Source of the DNA: Kribbella sp. ALI-6-A
GTDB lineage: Bacteria; Actinomycetota; Actinomycetes; Propionibacteriales; Kribbellaceae
NCBI RefSeq assembly: GCF_001984195.1
Contig: NZ_MTQN01000006.1
Coordinates: forward strand, 186,001-250,000
DNA length: 64,000 nucleotides
Direction of reading: 5' to 3'
Both the position numbers and the translations under genes were made by a program. The notes beneath the pieces were generated by a model. It was given only the letters and a program-made list of their open reading frames with translations, ran no database searches and was not told the origin of the DNA. Below, in pieces: positions 26,296-34,572 of the stretch; the first letter of the stretch is position 1; every line of letters starts with the position of its first letter.

Positions 26296-27303
26296 TTACT
26301 TGTCGGTGGCGAACGCCGCGTCGAAGGCGGCTTCCGGCTTGTCGAAGGCCAGGTTGCGAATGACGTTGACCGCCTCGGCGGCGCCGACCTTGCGCTCCAT
26401 GCCGGCGTCCTCCCACTCGACCGAGATCGGGCCGGTGTAGCCGATCGAGTTGAGCACCCGGAAGCAGTCCTCCCAGTTCACGTCGCCGTGACCGGTGGAG
26501 TAGAAGTCCCAGCCGCGCCGCGGGTCGCCCCACGGCAGGTGCGAGCCGAGCCGGCCGTTGCGGCCGCCGCCGACGCGCATCCGGGTGTCCTTGCAGTCCA
26601 CGTGGTAGATCCGGTCCTTGAAGTCCCACAGGAACGCGACCGGGTCGATGTCCTGCCAGACCATGTGGCTGGGATCCCAGTTCAGGCCGAACGCCTCCCG
26701 GTGCCCGATCGCCTCCAGGGCCAGCGTCGTGGTCCAGTAGTCGTAGGCGATCTCCGACGGGTGCACCTCGTGCGCGAACCGCACGCCCTCGGCGTCGAAC
26801 ACGTCGAGGATCGGGTTCCACCGGTCGGCGAAGTCCTGGTAACCGGCGTCGATCCGCTCGGCCGGCACCGGCGGGAACATCGCGACGTACTGCCAGATCG
26901 ACGACCCGGTGAAGCCGATGACGGTGTCGACGCCGAGCTTGGCCGCGGCCCGCGCGGTGTTCTTCAGGTCCTCGGCCGCGCGCTGCCGCACGCCCTCGGC
27001 GTCCCCGTCGCCCCAGACCCGGCCCGGCACGATCGCCTGGTGCCGGAAGTCGATCGGGTCGTCGCAGACCGCCTGGCCGACCAGGTGGTTCGAGATCGCC
27101 CAGACCTTCAGGTTGTACTTGTCCAGGATGTCCTTGCGGGTCTGGACGTAGTTCGGGTCGTCGATCGCCTGCTGGACGTCGAAGTGGTCACCGGAGCAGG
27201 CGATCTCGACGCCGTCGTAACCCGCCGACGACGCGAACTCGCAGACCTCTTCGAACGGCAGGTCGGCCCACTGGCCGGTGAACAAGGTGATCGGGCGTGG
27301 CAT
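26296..27303 (-). CDS. Sugar phosphate isomerase/epimerase (xylose isomerase-like TIM barrel)
   Basis: A 335-residue TIM-barrel protein. It opens with the usual strand-1 to strand-2 pattern ([37 protein letters not shown]) and carries metal-site residues in [13 protein letters not shown] (Glu), [11 protein letters not shown] (Asp, His) and [10 protein letters not shown] (Asp). In the genome it follows a Gfo/Idh/MocA dehydrogenase on the same strand 51 bases away. That pairing is usual in inositol, levoglucosan and 3-keto-sugar catabolism. The exact reaction, isomerase, epimerase or 3-ketoglycoside lyase, cannot be told from the sequence. Confidence 0.85.
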   Translation of the reverse strand: MPRPITLFTGQWADLPFEEVCEFASSAGYDGVEIACSGDHFDVQQAIDDPNYVQTRKDILDKYNLKVWAISNHLVGQAVCDDPIDFRHQAIVPGRVWGDGDAEGVRQRAAEDLKNTARAAAKLGVDTVIGFTGSSIWQYVAMFPPVPAERIDAGYQDFADRWNPILDVFDAEGVRFAHEVHPSEIAYDYWTTTLALEAIGHREAFGLNWDPSHMVWQDIDPVAFLWDFKDRIYHVDCKDTRMRVGGGRNGRLGSHLPWGDPRRGWDFYSTGHGDVNWEDCFRVLNSIGYTGPISVEWEDAGMERKVGAAEAVNVIRNLAFDKPEAAFDAAFATDK

Positions 27304-27354
27304 CCGCGGTGCTCCTCAAGCTGAAAGTGATGATCCGGTACGGCGTACGACGTG

Positions 27355-28443
27355 CTAGTCCTCGACCTCGACCCAGGCCGAGCCGTCGGCGGCCGAGCGC
27401 AGGACGGCGTCGACCAGGCGGGCCGACCGTGCGCCGGCGGCGAAGTCCGGAAGTCCGTCCGGACGGTCGCCACCGCGCACGGCCGCGTAGGTGTCCGCGA
27501 CGAACGAGTCGAACGCGTCCTGGTAGCCCTGGGCGTGACCGGCGGGCAGCCGGTTCACCCGGGCCGCGGGCGGGCTCAGGGTCTCGGGGTCGCGGGTGAG
27601 CAGCTGGCTGGCGGCCCGGTGGCCGACCCACAGCCGGTCCGGGTCCTCCTGGTCGAAGCCGAAGCTCGACTCGGCGCCGGAGACCTCCAGGTAGAGCCGG
27701 TTCTTGCGCCCGGCCGCGACCTGGCTGACCACGACGGTGCCGACGACACCGGACTCGGTACGGAACTGCGCCGTCGCCAGGTCCTCGGTCCGTACGTCGA
27801 CGCCGCCGCGCCGCGACCGCACGGTCCGGGTCTGCGCGCTGACGGCGGCGATCCGGTCACCGGTGACGAACTCGGTCAGGTCGCACCAGTGCGAGCCGAT
27901 GTCGGCGAAGGTCCGCGACGGTCCGCCGGCCGCGTCGTCCACGCGCCAGTTGTCGTCGTCGGCACCGGCCAGCCAGTCCTGCAGGTAGCTGCCGTGCAGG
28001 CTGGTGATCATGCCCGCGTCGCCGGCGGCGATCCGGGTCCGCAGCTCGCGGACCATCGGGTGGTAGCGGTAGACGAACGGCACGGTGGCGACCAGTCCGG
28101 CCTCCTGCGCGGCCGCGAGCAGTCCGGCGGCGTCCTTGGCGTTCGTCGCGAGGGGCTTCTCGCAGATGACGTGCTTGCCGGCTTCGAGCGCCTTCAAGGT
28201 CACCGGGAGGTGCGTGCTGTTCGGCGTACAGACGTGCACGAGGTCGATGTCCGCGGCGAGCAGGTCGTCGAGCGTCGCGAAGCCCTGCTCCGCGCCGGTG
28301 GCCTCGGCCGCGGCGTCCGCGCGCTCCGGGCTCGACCCGATCGCGCCGACGATCCGCGCGCCGCCGACCAGTGCCGAGCGGCCGTGCACCCGGCCCATGA
28401 AGCCGCCACCGATGATTCCGACCTTGAGCTTGTCTGTGGACAC
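27355..28443 (-). CDS. Gfo/Idh/MocA family oxidoreductase
   Basis: A 362-residue NAD(P)-dependent sugar dehydrogenase. The N-terminal Rossmann motif is VGIIGGGFMGRVHG; CEKPLATNAKDA carries the EKP catalytic Lys; and the C-terminal alpha/beta domain has FADIGSHWCDLTEFV, with the conserved Asp and His. A GTG at 28464 could extend the protein, but it would lie inside a strong promoter; the GTG at 28443 sits about one base from the expected transcription start, so the mRNA looks leaderless. Partner genes are the TIM-barrel isomerase downstream and the divergent ROK regulator. Confidence 0.88.
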   Translation of the reverse strand: MSTDKLKVGIIGGGFMGRVHGRSALVGGARIVGAIGSSPERADAAAEATGAEQGFATLDDLLAADIDLVHVCTPNSTHLPVTLKALEAGKHVICEKPLATNAKDAAGLLAAAQEAGLVATVPFVYRYHPMVRELRTRIAAGDAGMITSLHGSYLQDWLAGADDDNWRVDDAAGGPSRTFADIGSHWCDLTEFVTGDRIAAVSAQTRTVRSRRGGVDVRTEDLATAQFRTESGVVGTVVVSQVAAGRKNRLYLEVSGAESSFGFDQEDPDRLWVGHRAASQLLTRDPETLSPPAARVNRLPAGHAQGYQDAFDSFVADTYAAVRGGDRPDGLPDFAAGARSARLVDAVLRSAADGSAWVEVED

Positions 28444-28450
28444 GCTCGGG

Positions 28451-28480
28451 ACGCTATGTGACACTTTTGAATCCTGTCAA
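28451..28480 (-). promoter_or_regulatory. Promoter of the Gfo/Idh/MocA-isomerase operon
   Basis: On the minus strand TTGACA (28475-28480) and TAGCGT (28451-28456) are 18 bases apart, close to consensus. The start point falls at about 28444, next to the GTG at 28443, so the transcript should be leaderless. Confidence 0.65.
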
Positions 28481-28488
28481 GCAAAAGT
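28463..28488. promoter_or_regulatory. ROK operator candidate ACTTTTG-N12-CAAAAGT
   Basis: ACTTTTG (28463-28469) and CAAAAGT (28482-28488) form an inverted repeat with perfect 7-base arms and a 12-base spacer. It covers the -35 box of the dehydrogenase promoter and is upstream of the divergent ROK gene. The long, widely spaced symmetry fits NagC/Mlc-type (ROK) binding sites. Confidence 0.6.
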
Positions 28489-28521
28489 CCGCCGACCGTC
28501 CGACGAAAGTGCGTTCGCCCG

Positions 28522-29670
28522 ATGACCGATCTCAGCACCACCGCCGCCGAGGCGGGTCCGCTGCTGCGGTTGCTGCTCGACGGACAACCGCGCACCCGCG
28601 CCGAACTGATCGACCTGAGCGGCCTGGCCCGGTCGACGGTGACCGGCAGGATCGAGGCGCTGCTGGCCAGCGGACTCGTCGTACCGTCCGGTGAGGCGGC
28701 GTCGACAGGTGGTCGTCCCCCGGCCCGGTTCCGGTTCAATCCGGCGGCGCGGCTGGTGCTCGCGGCCGACGTCGGCGCGACGCATCTCTCGGTCGCGCTG
28801 ACCGATCTGACCGGCGAGCTGATCGGCAGCAGCACGCTGCGGCTCAACATCGCCGAGGGCCCTGAGGTGGTGCTCGGCGCGATCGTCGACACCGGTCGTG
28901 AACTGCTGGCGACGGCCGGCCGCTCCCCTGCCGACCTGGCCGGCACCGGTGTCGGCCTGCCCGGCCCGGTCGAGCACCGCACCGGCCGCCCGAACCATCC
29001 GCCGATCATGCCCGGCTGGGACTCGTACGACGTCGTCGCCCGGCTGGCCGCCGACCTGCCCGGCCCGGTCCTGGTCGACAACGACGTGAACATCATGGCG
29101 CTGGGCGAACACAGCACGGCGTACGCGGACGTCGAGCACCTGCTGTTCGTGAAGGTTGCCACCGGCATCGGCGCGGGCGTGATCAGCGGCGGCCGGCTGC
29201 ACCGCGGTGCTCAGGGCGCGGCCGGCGACATCGGCCACGTCCAGACGCCTGGCCACACGACACCCTGCCGTTGCGGCAACCGTGGCTGTCTGGAGGCCGT
29301 CGCCTCCGGTACGGCGATCGCCGCGCGGCTGGCGTCGTCCGGTATCCCCGCGGTGTCGAGCCGGGACGTCGTCGAACTGGTCCGCTCCGGCAACCCCGTC
29401 GCGACTCGAGCGGTCCGCCAGGCAGGGCGGGAAATCGGCTCGGTCCTGGCGACCTGCGTGAGTCTGCTCAACCCGTCGGTGATCGTCGTCGGCGGATCGC
29501 TCTCGCTGGCCGGCGACAGCCTGCTCGCGGGGATCCGAGAGGCCATCTACGCCCGGTCGTTGCCCCTGGCCACCACCGAGCTGCAGGTTGTCGCCTCCCG
29601 CACCGGCCCCGACGCCGCGCTCCACGGCGCCGCGGCGCTGGTGCTGCAGCACACCCTCATCGCCAACTGA
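28522..29670 (+). CDS. ROK-family transcriptional regulator
   Basis: A 382-residue ROK repressor. The N-terminal winged helix has LLLDGQPRTRAELIDLSGLA then RSTVTGRIEALLASGLVVPS; ASTGGRPPARFRF links to the sugar-kinase-like domain. The ROK zinc site is CRCGNRGCLE, and GTGVGLPGPVEHRTGRP and LVDNDVNIMALGE are the other family motifs. It should sense a sugar or sugar phosphate. It is divergent from the dehydrogenase/isomerase operon, with a 26-base operator candidate between, and its end overlaps that of the convergent kinase gene by 14 bases. Confidence 0.9.
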   Translation: MTDLSTTAAEAGPLLRLLLDGQPRTRAELIDLSGLARSTVTGRIEALLASGLVVPSGEAASTGGRPPARFRFNPAARLVLAADVGATHLSVALTDLTGELIGSSTLRLNIAEGPEVVLGAIVDTGRELLATAGRSPADLAGTGVGLPGPVEHRTGRPNHPPIMPGWDSYDVVARLAADLPGPVLVDNDVNIMALGEHSTAYADVEHLLFVKVATGIGAGVISGGRLHRGAQGAAGDIGHVQTPGHTTPCRCGNRGCLEAVASGTAIAARLASSGIPAVSSRDVVELVRSGNPVATRAVRQAGREIGSVLATCVSLLNPSVIVVGGSLSLAGDSLLAGIREAIYARSLPLATTELQVVASRTGPDAALHGAAALVLQHTLIAN

Positions 29671-30571
29671 CGGCCAACTCGTCCACGAAGGCGACGAGCT
29701 GCTTCAGCGTCGCCCCACCCCGAGCCACCGAGAACCCAGTCCTGCGCCCCCAGTACGCCGCCTGCACCAACTGCAGCTGTACCCAGCGCCGCACCCGTTC
29801 ACGATCGAGCTCCGCGGCCTCGGCGAACACGTCCATCTCGCGACGAAGCGCCTCGAGCACATCGCCACGGCCGCGCAGCGCGTACGCCCGGGGCTTGAAC
29901 AACGTGCCGCCGTCGTAGGCCGGATCGCCCACCCATCCCGTCGGATCGACCGCCAGCCACGGTTCGCGATCGCCGCGCAGGATGTTGCGAGGATGAAGGT
30001 CCCCGTGCACCAGGAGATCCGGCTGCCGCCGTCCCAGTTCGTCCACGACCGCCAGGGCCGAATCCACGACCGAGGCCGGCAGCATCCCGGGAAACTCCCG
30101 GGCACCGGCTCGGACATGGTCTGCCCAGCCGTCTGCCAGGTCCGCCAGCCGGGGCAAGCCCTCCGGTGCGGGGACGGACAACCGATGGCACAGCTGTCCC
30201 GCCACCGTAGCGATCTCGTCGCCGTCGTCGAGGTCCACCAGTCGCGACGGCCGCGCCCGCTCAAGCAAGATCGCGCACCGCTCGTCGTCCTGCTCGTACA
30301 GCAACGCCGCACCGCGTCCGCCCCACGTCGCCAACGCCTTCGCCTCGTGTGCGCTGCTCCGATGCGGGAACGAAACCTTGAGCACCGCAGGACCAGCAGC
30401 ACCGCGCACCGGGACCACCAGACCGACGTGGCCGTGCGTCGGCGGACCGTCGACCACACAGTCCCAGCGAATCAGCAGGTCGTCGACGATCGCGGGAAGT
30501 GCGGCCAGCCAGGCCGCGCCCGCCTCCCCCTCGCGCTCGATCGTGGACCGGGCCAAGGGGGCCGGGATCAT
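29657..30571 (-). CDS. Aminoglycoside/hydroxyurea phosphotransferase-like kinase (APH(6) family)
   Basis: A 304-residue kinase of the APH_6/hydroxyurea-kinase family. The N-lobe has [20 protein letters not shown] with the ATP-contacting Lys; the C-lobe has the Brenner-type motif [13 protein letters not shown] (catalytic Asp and Asn), and [14 protein letters not shown] supplies the metal-binding Asp. The family includes streptomycin 6-kinases, but many members are not resistance enzymes. Its ATG overlaps the gpsA stop by four bases (ATGA), so it is translated from the plsC-gpsA transcript, an unusual place for such a gene and perhaps a recent addition. Confidence 0.82.
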   Translation of the reverse strand: MIPAPLARSTIEREGEAGAAWLAALPAIVDDLLIRWDCVVDGPPTHGHVGLVVPVRGAAGPAVLKVSFPHRSSAHEAKALATWGGRGAALLYEQDDERCAILLERARPSRLVDLDDGDEIATVAGQLCHRLSVPAPEGLPRLADLADGWADHVRAGAREFPGMLPASVVDSALAVVDELGRRQPDLLVHGDLHPRNILRGDREPWLAVDPTGWVGDPAYDGGTLFKPRAYALRGRGDVLEALRREMDVFAEAAELDRERVRRWVQLQLVQAAYWGRRTGFSVARGGATLKQLVAFVDELAVSWR

Positions 30572-31572
30572 CCCCACCGCTCCGATTTCGCCGAGCGGGA
30601 GATCAGGCTGAACAGCATGTCCTTCGGCGTCATCTCGCCGGCCACCACCTTCGTCACGTGTTCCACGATCGGCATCTCGACATCGTGGTGGTGGGCGAGC
30701 TCGGTGATCGACGAGCACGACTTCACGCCCTCGGCGACCTGCCGGGTCGCGCCGGCGATCTCCGCGACCGTCATGCCCTGGCCGAGCTTCTCGCCGAACG
30801 TCCGGTTGCGGGACAACGGCGACGAACAGGTCGCGACCAGATCGCCCAGCCCGGCGAGGCCGGAGAACGTGTGCTCGTCCGCGCCCAGCGCCGTACCCAG
30901 TCGTGCCGTCTCGACCAGACCACGGGTGATCACCGACGCGCGCGCGTTGTCGCCGAACCCGAGGCCGACCGCCATGCCGACCGCGAGGGCGATGACGTTC
31001 TTGGTCGCGCCGCCGAGCTCGCAGCCGATCACGTCGGTGTTCGTGTACGGGCGGAACGTCGGCGAGTGGCAGAGCTTCTGCAGCCGGGTCGCGGTGCCCT
31101 CGTCGGCGCAGGCGACCACCGCCGCGGCCGGTTGTCCCTCGGCGATCTCGCGCGCCAGGTTCGGGCCGGAGACGACGGCGATGCGTTCAGGACCGGCGCC
31201 GGTGAGCTCGGCGATCACCTCCGACATGCGCTTCGTCGTACCGACCTCGACGCCCTTCATCAGGCTGACCAGCGGCACCGCCGACGGCAGTACGCCGGCC
31301 CAGTCGCGCAGGTTGTCCCGCAACGACTGGCTCGGCACCGCCAGCACGATCGCCTCGGCACCGTCGGCCGCGGCGGCCGGGTCGTGCGTCGCGGTGATCG
31401 CGTCGGGCAGCCGCAGTCCGGGCAGGTAGTCCGGGTTCTCGTGCCGGGTGTTGATCGCCTCGCACAACGACTCCCGGCGGCCCCACACCGACACCTGGTT
31501 CCCCGCGTTGGCCAGCACCGTGGCGAACGCCGTACCCCAGGATCCCGCGCCGAACACCGCTACTTTGGTCAT
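30568..31572 (-). CDS. gpsA: NAD(P)H-dependent glycerol-3-phosphate dehydrogenase
   Basis: A 334-residue enzyme that makes sn-glycerol 3-phosphate from dihydroxyacetone phosphate for phospholipid synthesis. The N-terminal cofactor motif is [17 protein letters not shown], the catalytic Lys lies in SLMKGVEV, and [19 protein letters not shown] with GLGDLVATC gives the usual C-terminal blocks. Length is normal. It overlaps the acyltransferase gene upstream and the kinase gene downstream by four bases each. In most actinobacteria gpsA is followed by ddl; here it is followed by the APH-like kinase and ddl is 14 kb away. Confidence 0.95.
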   Translation of the reverse strand: MTKVAVFGAGSWGTAFATVLANAGNQVSVWGRRESLCEAINTRHENPDYLPGLRLPDAITATHDPAAAADGAEAIVLAVPSQSLRDNLRDWAGVLPSAVPLVSLMKGVEVGTTKRMSEVIAELTGAGPERIAVVSGPNLAREIAEGQPAAAVVACADEGTATRLQKLCHSPTFRPYTNTDVIGCELGGATKNVIALAVGMAVGLGFGDNARASVITRGLVETARLGTALGADEHTFSGLAGLGDLVATCSSPLSRNRTFGEKLGQGMTVAEIAGATRQVAEGVKSCSSITELAHHHDVEMPIVEHVTKVVAGEMTPKDMLFSLISRSAKSERWG

Positions 31573-32336
31573 GCGTTCTCCTCGTTGGCGCGTCGCTCGT
31601 CCTCGGCCTTGGCCTTGCGGAGGTCGAACAGTTCCTTCGGCGGCGTCTCACCACGCAGCTCACCGAGCCCGTCGGCGACCGCCCGCATGATCACCTCGGT
31701 TGCCTCGTGCAACAGCTCGGCGGTGATCGGCTTGCCGCGGAACGCGTCCAGGTCAACCGGCGGCCCGGCCTTCACCTTCATCGTCTTGCGCGGCAGCAGC
31801 CCGATCCGGAACTTGCTGTTGTAGGAGTGGAAGACCTCCTGCGCGCCCCAGTTCGCGATCGGGATCACCGGGCACCCGGTCATCAGCGCGATCCGGGCCG
31901 CGCCGGTCTTGCCGGTCATCGGCCACAGGTCGGGGTCGCGGGTGATCGTGCCCTCGGGATAGACCCCGACGCACTCGCCCCGCTCGACCGCGGCGACCGC
32001 GTCCCGGAACGCGTCGGCGGCCTGCGCCGACTCGCGGTACACCGGGATCTGCCCGGCCGCGGAGATGATTCGCCCGGCGATCGGCAGCTTGAACACCGAC
32101 GCCTTGCCGAGCAGCCGCGGGATCCGCCGGCACTCCCAGATGTAGAAACCGATCACGAACGGGTCGAAGTGCGAGATGTGGTTGGTCACGAACACCACCC
32201 CGCCGGTCCGTGGCATGTTCTCGCGGCCCTGAAAGTCCGGCTTGGTGAACACCAGCATGAACGGCTTGACCAGCGCCACCACCAGGCCGAACCAGAACCC
32301 ACGGGGTGGGCGAGGGTCGTGTGCCGGGCTGTTCAC
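31569..32336 (-). CDS. Lysophospholipid acyltransferase family protein (PlsC-like)
   Basis: A 255-residue membrane-associated acyltransferase that probably adds the second acyl chain to lysophosphatidate. The catalytic NHxxxxD box is NHISHFD and the second block is [29 protein letters not shown] is the third. A hydrophobic N-terminal stretch ([17 protein letters not shown]) could anchor it. The GTG at 32336 has GGAGG eight bases upstream; longer in-frame starts lack this. It is translationally coupled to gpsA, which makes glycerol phosphate, so the pair serves glycerolipid synthesis. Confidence 0.9.
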   Translation of the reverse strand: MNSPAHDPRPPRGFWFGLVVALVKPFMLVFTKPDFQGRENMPRTGGVVFVTNHISHFDPFVIGFYIWECRRIPRLLGKASVFKLPIAGRIISAAGQIPVYRESAQAADAFRDAVAAVERGECVGVYPEGTITRDPDLWPMTGKTGAARIALMTGCPVIPIANWGAQEVFHSYNSKFRIGLLPRKTMKVKAGPPVDLDAFRGKPITAELLHEATEVIMRAVADGLGELRGETPPKELFDLRKAKAEDERRANEENA

Positions 32337-32387
32337 TGTGCCTCCTGCTGGTCGTCGCGGCCGTGCGTCATGGGAGAATCCTGCCTG

Positions 32388-33122
32388 ATGGAAGACGTAC
32401 AGGTCGCTGCCTGGATCCTCGTGGTCCCGGTGAAGCGTACGGCGATCGCGAAGAGCCGGCTTGCTGCGGCCTACCCTCAGCACCGTCCGGAGCTGGCGCG
32501 CGCCTTTGCGGCCGACACCATCTCCGCCGCGCTGGCCTCACCGCTGGTCCGTGCCGTCCTGGTCGTCACCGACGATCCGCAGGTCGCCGCGGACGTCGCC
32601 GCGGCGGGCGCCCGCGTCGTACCGGACCTGCCGGCGGCCGACACACAGCTCGGACCCGACTCGCCAGCGGCGCCGGCGTACCTCGGCCCCGGCCAACCGG
32701 TGGGCGGTCTCAACGAGGCGCTCGTGCACGGCGCGGCTTTGGCCGCCGCCGAGTTCCCCGGTGCCGGCGTTGCCGCGCTGTCGGCGGACCTGCCCGCTTT
32801 GCGCACCGACGAGCTGACCGCCGCCCTCACCGCGTGCGTCTCCGACCGCTCGTTCGTCATCGACCAGCCCGGGACCGGCACGACACTGCTCGCCGCTCGC
32901 CCGGGCGTCGCCCTCGATCCTCGCTTCGGCGTCGGTTCAGCCTTGGCCCACCAGGCCTCGGGCGCCGTTCCGCTGGACCTGCCGATTCCTTCGGTACGGC
33001 GTGATGTCGACACCGCCGCGGATCTCGCGGACGCCGTCCAGCTGGGAGTCGGCCCGCGAACCGCCGAGGTGCTGGCGATCGTGTTCGGCGCCGTGGCGGG
33101 CTCCGACGGGCTGGCCTGCTAG
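32388..33122 (+). CDS. cofC: 2-phospho-L-lactate/phosphoenolpyruvate guanylyltransferase (F420 biosynthesis)
   Basis: A 244-residue nucleotidyltransferase. The N-terminal block is ILVVPVKRTAIAKSRL, followed by VLVVTDDPQVAADVA, GLNEALVHGA, ALSADLPALRTDEL and FGVGSALAHQASGA, all typical of CofC/FbiD. It activates the phospho-acid used to build coenzyme F420. An ATG at 32370 is in frame, but 32388 has GGAGAA at a good distance. It is divergent from the acyltransferase-gpsA pair, the order found around cofC in mycobacteria and relatives. Confidence 0.9.
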   Translation: MEDVQVAAWILVVPVKRTAIAKSRLAAAYPQHRPELARAFAADTISAALASPLVRAVLVVTDDPQVAADVAAAGARVVPDLPAADTQLGPDSPAAPAYLGPGQPVGGLNEALVHGAALAAAEFPGAGVAALSADLPALRTDELTAALTACVSDRSFVIDQPGTGTTLLAARPGVALDPRFGVGSALAHQASGAVPLDLPIPSVRRDVDTAADLADAVQLGVGPRTAEVLAIVFGAVAGSDGLAC

Positions 33123-33135
33123 TCCCGTCTCCCCG

Positions 33136-33342
33136 TCAGTGCAGGGTGATGAAGTGGACCGCGGTGATCGCGATCCCTTGGCCTGATCCGCTGGTCTCGA
33201 TCCGCACCCGCTGACCCACGCGCAGGAAGCGCACCGGCGTACCGGCCAGCTCGTCGGCGCTGAACGGCAACTCCACGCCGGTGTCGGTCAGCACCGCACC
33301 GGACCTGGACGCCTCGTCGTAACGGCTCACGGTCGCCTGCAT
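33136..33342 (-). CDS. Small cold-shock-domain-like protein
   Basis: A 68-residue protein with a single OB-type fold signature. It reads MQATVSRYDEASRSGAVLTD, then DTGVELPFSADELAG and FLRVGQRVRIE, which follows the strand order of cold-shock domains (x-G-x-V, then LRxGQRV), but the RNP1 and RNP2 aromatic residues (KGFGFI, VFVH) are lacking. Similar proteins next to cofC are annotated as cold-shock proteins in other actinobacteria. RNA or DNA binding is therefore doubtful. It converges on cofC with 13 bases between stops. Confidence 0.65.
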   Translation of the reverse strand: MQATVSRYDEASRSGAVLTDTGVELPFSADELAGTPVRFLRVGQRVRIETSGSGQGIAITAVHFITLH

Positions 33343-33438
33343 GGTGCCACGCTAGGGCATGCCCGGCCGGGGCGCAGCCGGAGGTTGCCGAAGACACCTT
33401 CTCCGGGCAGGGCGCCTCGCCGCGTGGGGCCGGACATG

Positions 33439-33480
33439 GCGAAGGCCGGTCGCCCCTGGAGTGGGGAGACCGGCCTTCGC
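33439..33480 (-). terminator. Hairpin terminator after hup
   Basis: GCGAAGGCCGGTC (33439-33451) and GACCGGCCTTCGC (33468-33480) form a perfect 13-bp stem, extended by an inner CCCC/GGGG. It lies 28 bases beyond the hup stop codon. No U-run follows, as is usual in high-GC actinobacteria. Confidence 0.7.
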
Positions 33481-33508
33481 TGGTACAGCGGTGCCGCAGT
33501 GCCGAAGG

Positions 33509-34099
33509 TCAGCGAGCCGAAGCCTTCTTGGCCGGCGCCTTCTTGGCGGGGGCCTTCTTGGCCGGCGCCTTCTTGGCCACGGTGGCCTTCTTGACCGGGG
33601 CCTTCTTCGCCACGGTCTTGGCCGGAGCCTTCTTCGCCGGAGCCTTCTTGGCGACCGTCTTGGTGGCAGCGGCCTTGGCCGGCGCCTTCTTGGCGGCGGT
33701 CTTGGTCGCGGCGGCCTTGGCCGGCGTGGCCTTCTTGGCCGTCGTGGCCTTCTTGGCCGGAGCGGCAGCCTTGGTGGCGGTCGCGGCCGGCTTCGGCGTC
33801 ACCAGCTTCGGCAGCTTCTTGGCACCGGAGACAACGGCCTTCAGCTCCGCACCCGCACGGAACTTCGGAACCACGGTCTTCTTGGCACGCTTGGTCTCGC
33901 CGGTCCGCGGGTTGCGGACCATGCGGGCACCACGCTCGATGGCCTCGAAGGCACCGAACCCGGTGATGGCGACCTTGCCGCCCTTCTTGGTCAGCTCGCG
34001 CTGGACGGTGTCGATCACCGACTCCAGGGCGTGCTGGGCCGAACGGCGATTTCCGTCGAAGTGCACTGCGAGCGCTTCGACCAACTGGCTCTTGTTCAC
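33509..34099 (-). CDS. hup: HU-family DNA-binding protein with long Lys/Ala-rich tail
   Basis: A 196-residue nucleoid protein. Residues 1-about 95 are a standard HU fold: MNKSQLVEALAVHFDGN, GFGAFEAIERGARMVRNPRT and the DNA-intercalating RNPRTG turn. The remaining 100 residues are a low-complexity tail of PAKKA/KTVAKK repeats like histone H1, as in mycobacterial HupB and Streptomyces HupS. The tail should bind and compact DNA, and its lysines are commonly modified. The start is a GTG with GGAGGGA in front. A good promoter lies upstream and a strong hairpin downstream, so the gene is monocistronic. Confidence 0.95.
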   Translation of the reverse strand: MNKSQLVEALAVHFDGNRRSAQHALESVIDTVQRELTKKGGKVAITGFGAFEAIERGARMVRNPRTGETKRAKKTVVPKFRAGAELKAVVSGAKKLPKLVTPKPAATATKAAAPAKKATTAKKATPAKAAATKTAAKKAPAKAAATKTVAKKAPAKKAPAKTVAKKAPVKKATVAKKAPAKKAPAKKAPAKKASAR

Positions 34100-34150
34100 T
34101 GCTTCCCTCCGTGAACGTAGGCGTCGAGCACAGCGCTCGATCTCACGTGA

Positions 34151-34179
34151 ACGTTATGGACTCAACAGGCCGTTCACAA
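34151..34179 (-). promoter_or_regulatory. Promoter of hup
   Basis: On the minus strand TTGTGA (34174-34179) and TAACGT (34151-34156) are separated by 17 bases. The start point falls near 34144, giving a leader of about 45 bases before the GTG at 34099. Confidence 0.6.
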
Positions 34180-34322
34180 ACACCAACGCGGCAATTCGGC
34201 CTTGTTTTGGGCGATTTGCCCCTGTTTTGGCCCCGAATCGCCCTTCCGGGGCCCTCGGATTCCCTTCTGAGCAACGATCCGGCGACCAACGGTGACCCCC
34301 GCCACAGCCCGTCCGGGACTCT

Positions 34323-34508
34323 TCAGCGACGCTTTCCGCGTAACGATCGCAGTCCCGACCGGGCGGTGTCGAGACCTCGCGTCACCGAGCTGTCGCCTTT
34401 ACGGGCCCGCAACGTCTGGCTCACCTTGCCCAGCAACCAGTCCACCAGTGGCACCGCGATCGCCAGCACCACCCACATGATCAGCCGCCGGCGCAGGAAC
34501 AACCACAT
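34323..34508 (-). CDS. Small single-helix membrane protein
   Basis: A 61-residue protein with a hydrophobic helix at about residues 8-28 (RLIMWVVLAIAVPLVDWLLG) and a basic, Arg/Lys-rich tail (LRSLRGKRR). The ATG at 34508 has GGAGG at a proper distance, which decides the start; a longer frame exists but has no such signal. No family is recognised. It lies 64 bases downstream of corA on the same strand and could be a cotranscribed accessory membrane peptide. Confidence 0.6.
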   Translation of the reverse strand: MWLFLRRRLIMWVVLAIAVPLVDWLLGKVSQTLRARKGDSSVTRGLDTARSGLRSLRGKRR

Positions 34509-34572
34509 CTTTGCCTCCAGGTTCTCGGGTCTGTGCAGTCCCAGTGCCCGCGACGGAAACCGAAGATGTGTG

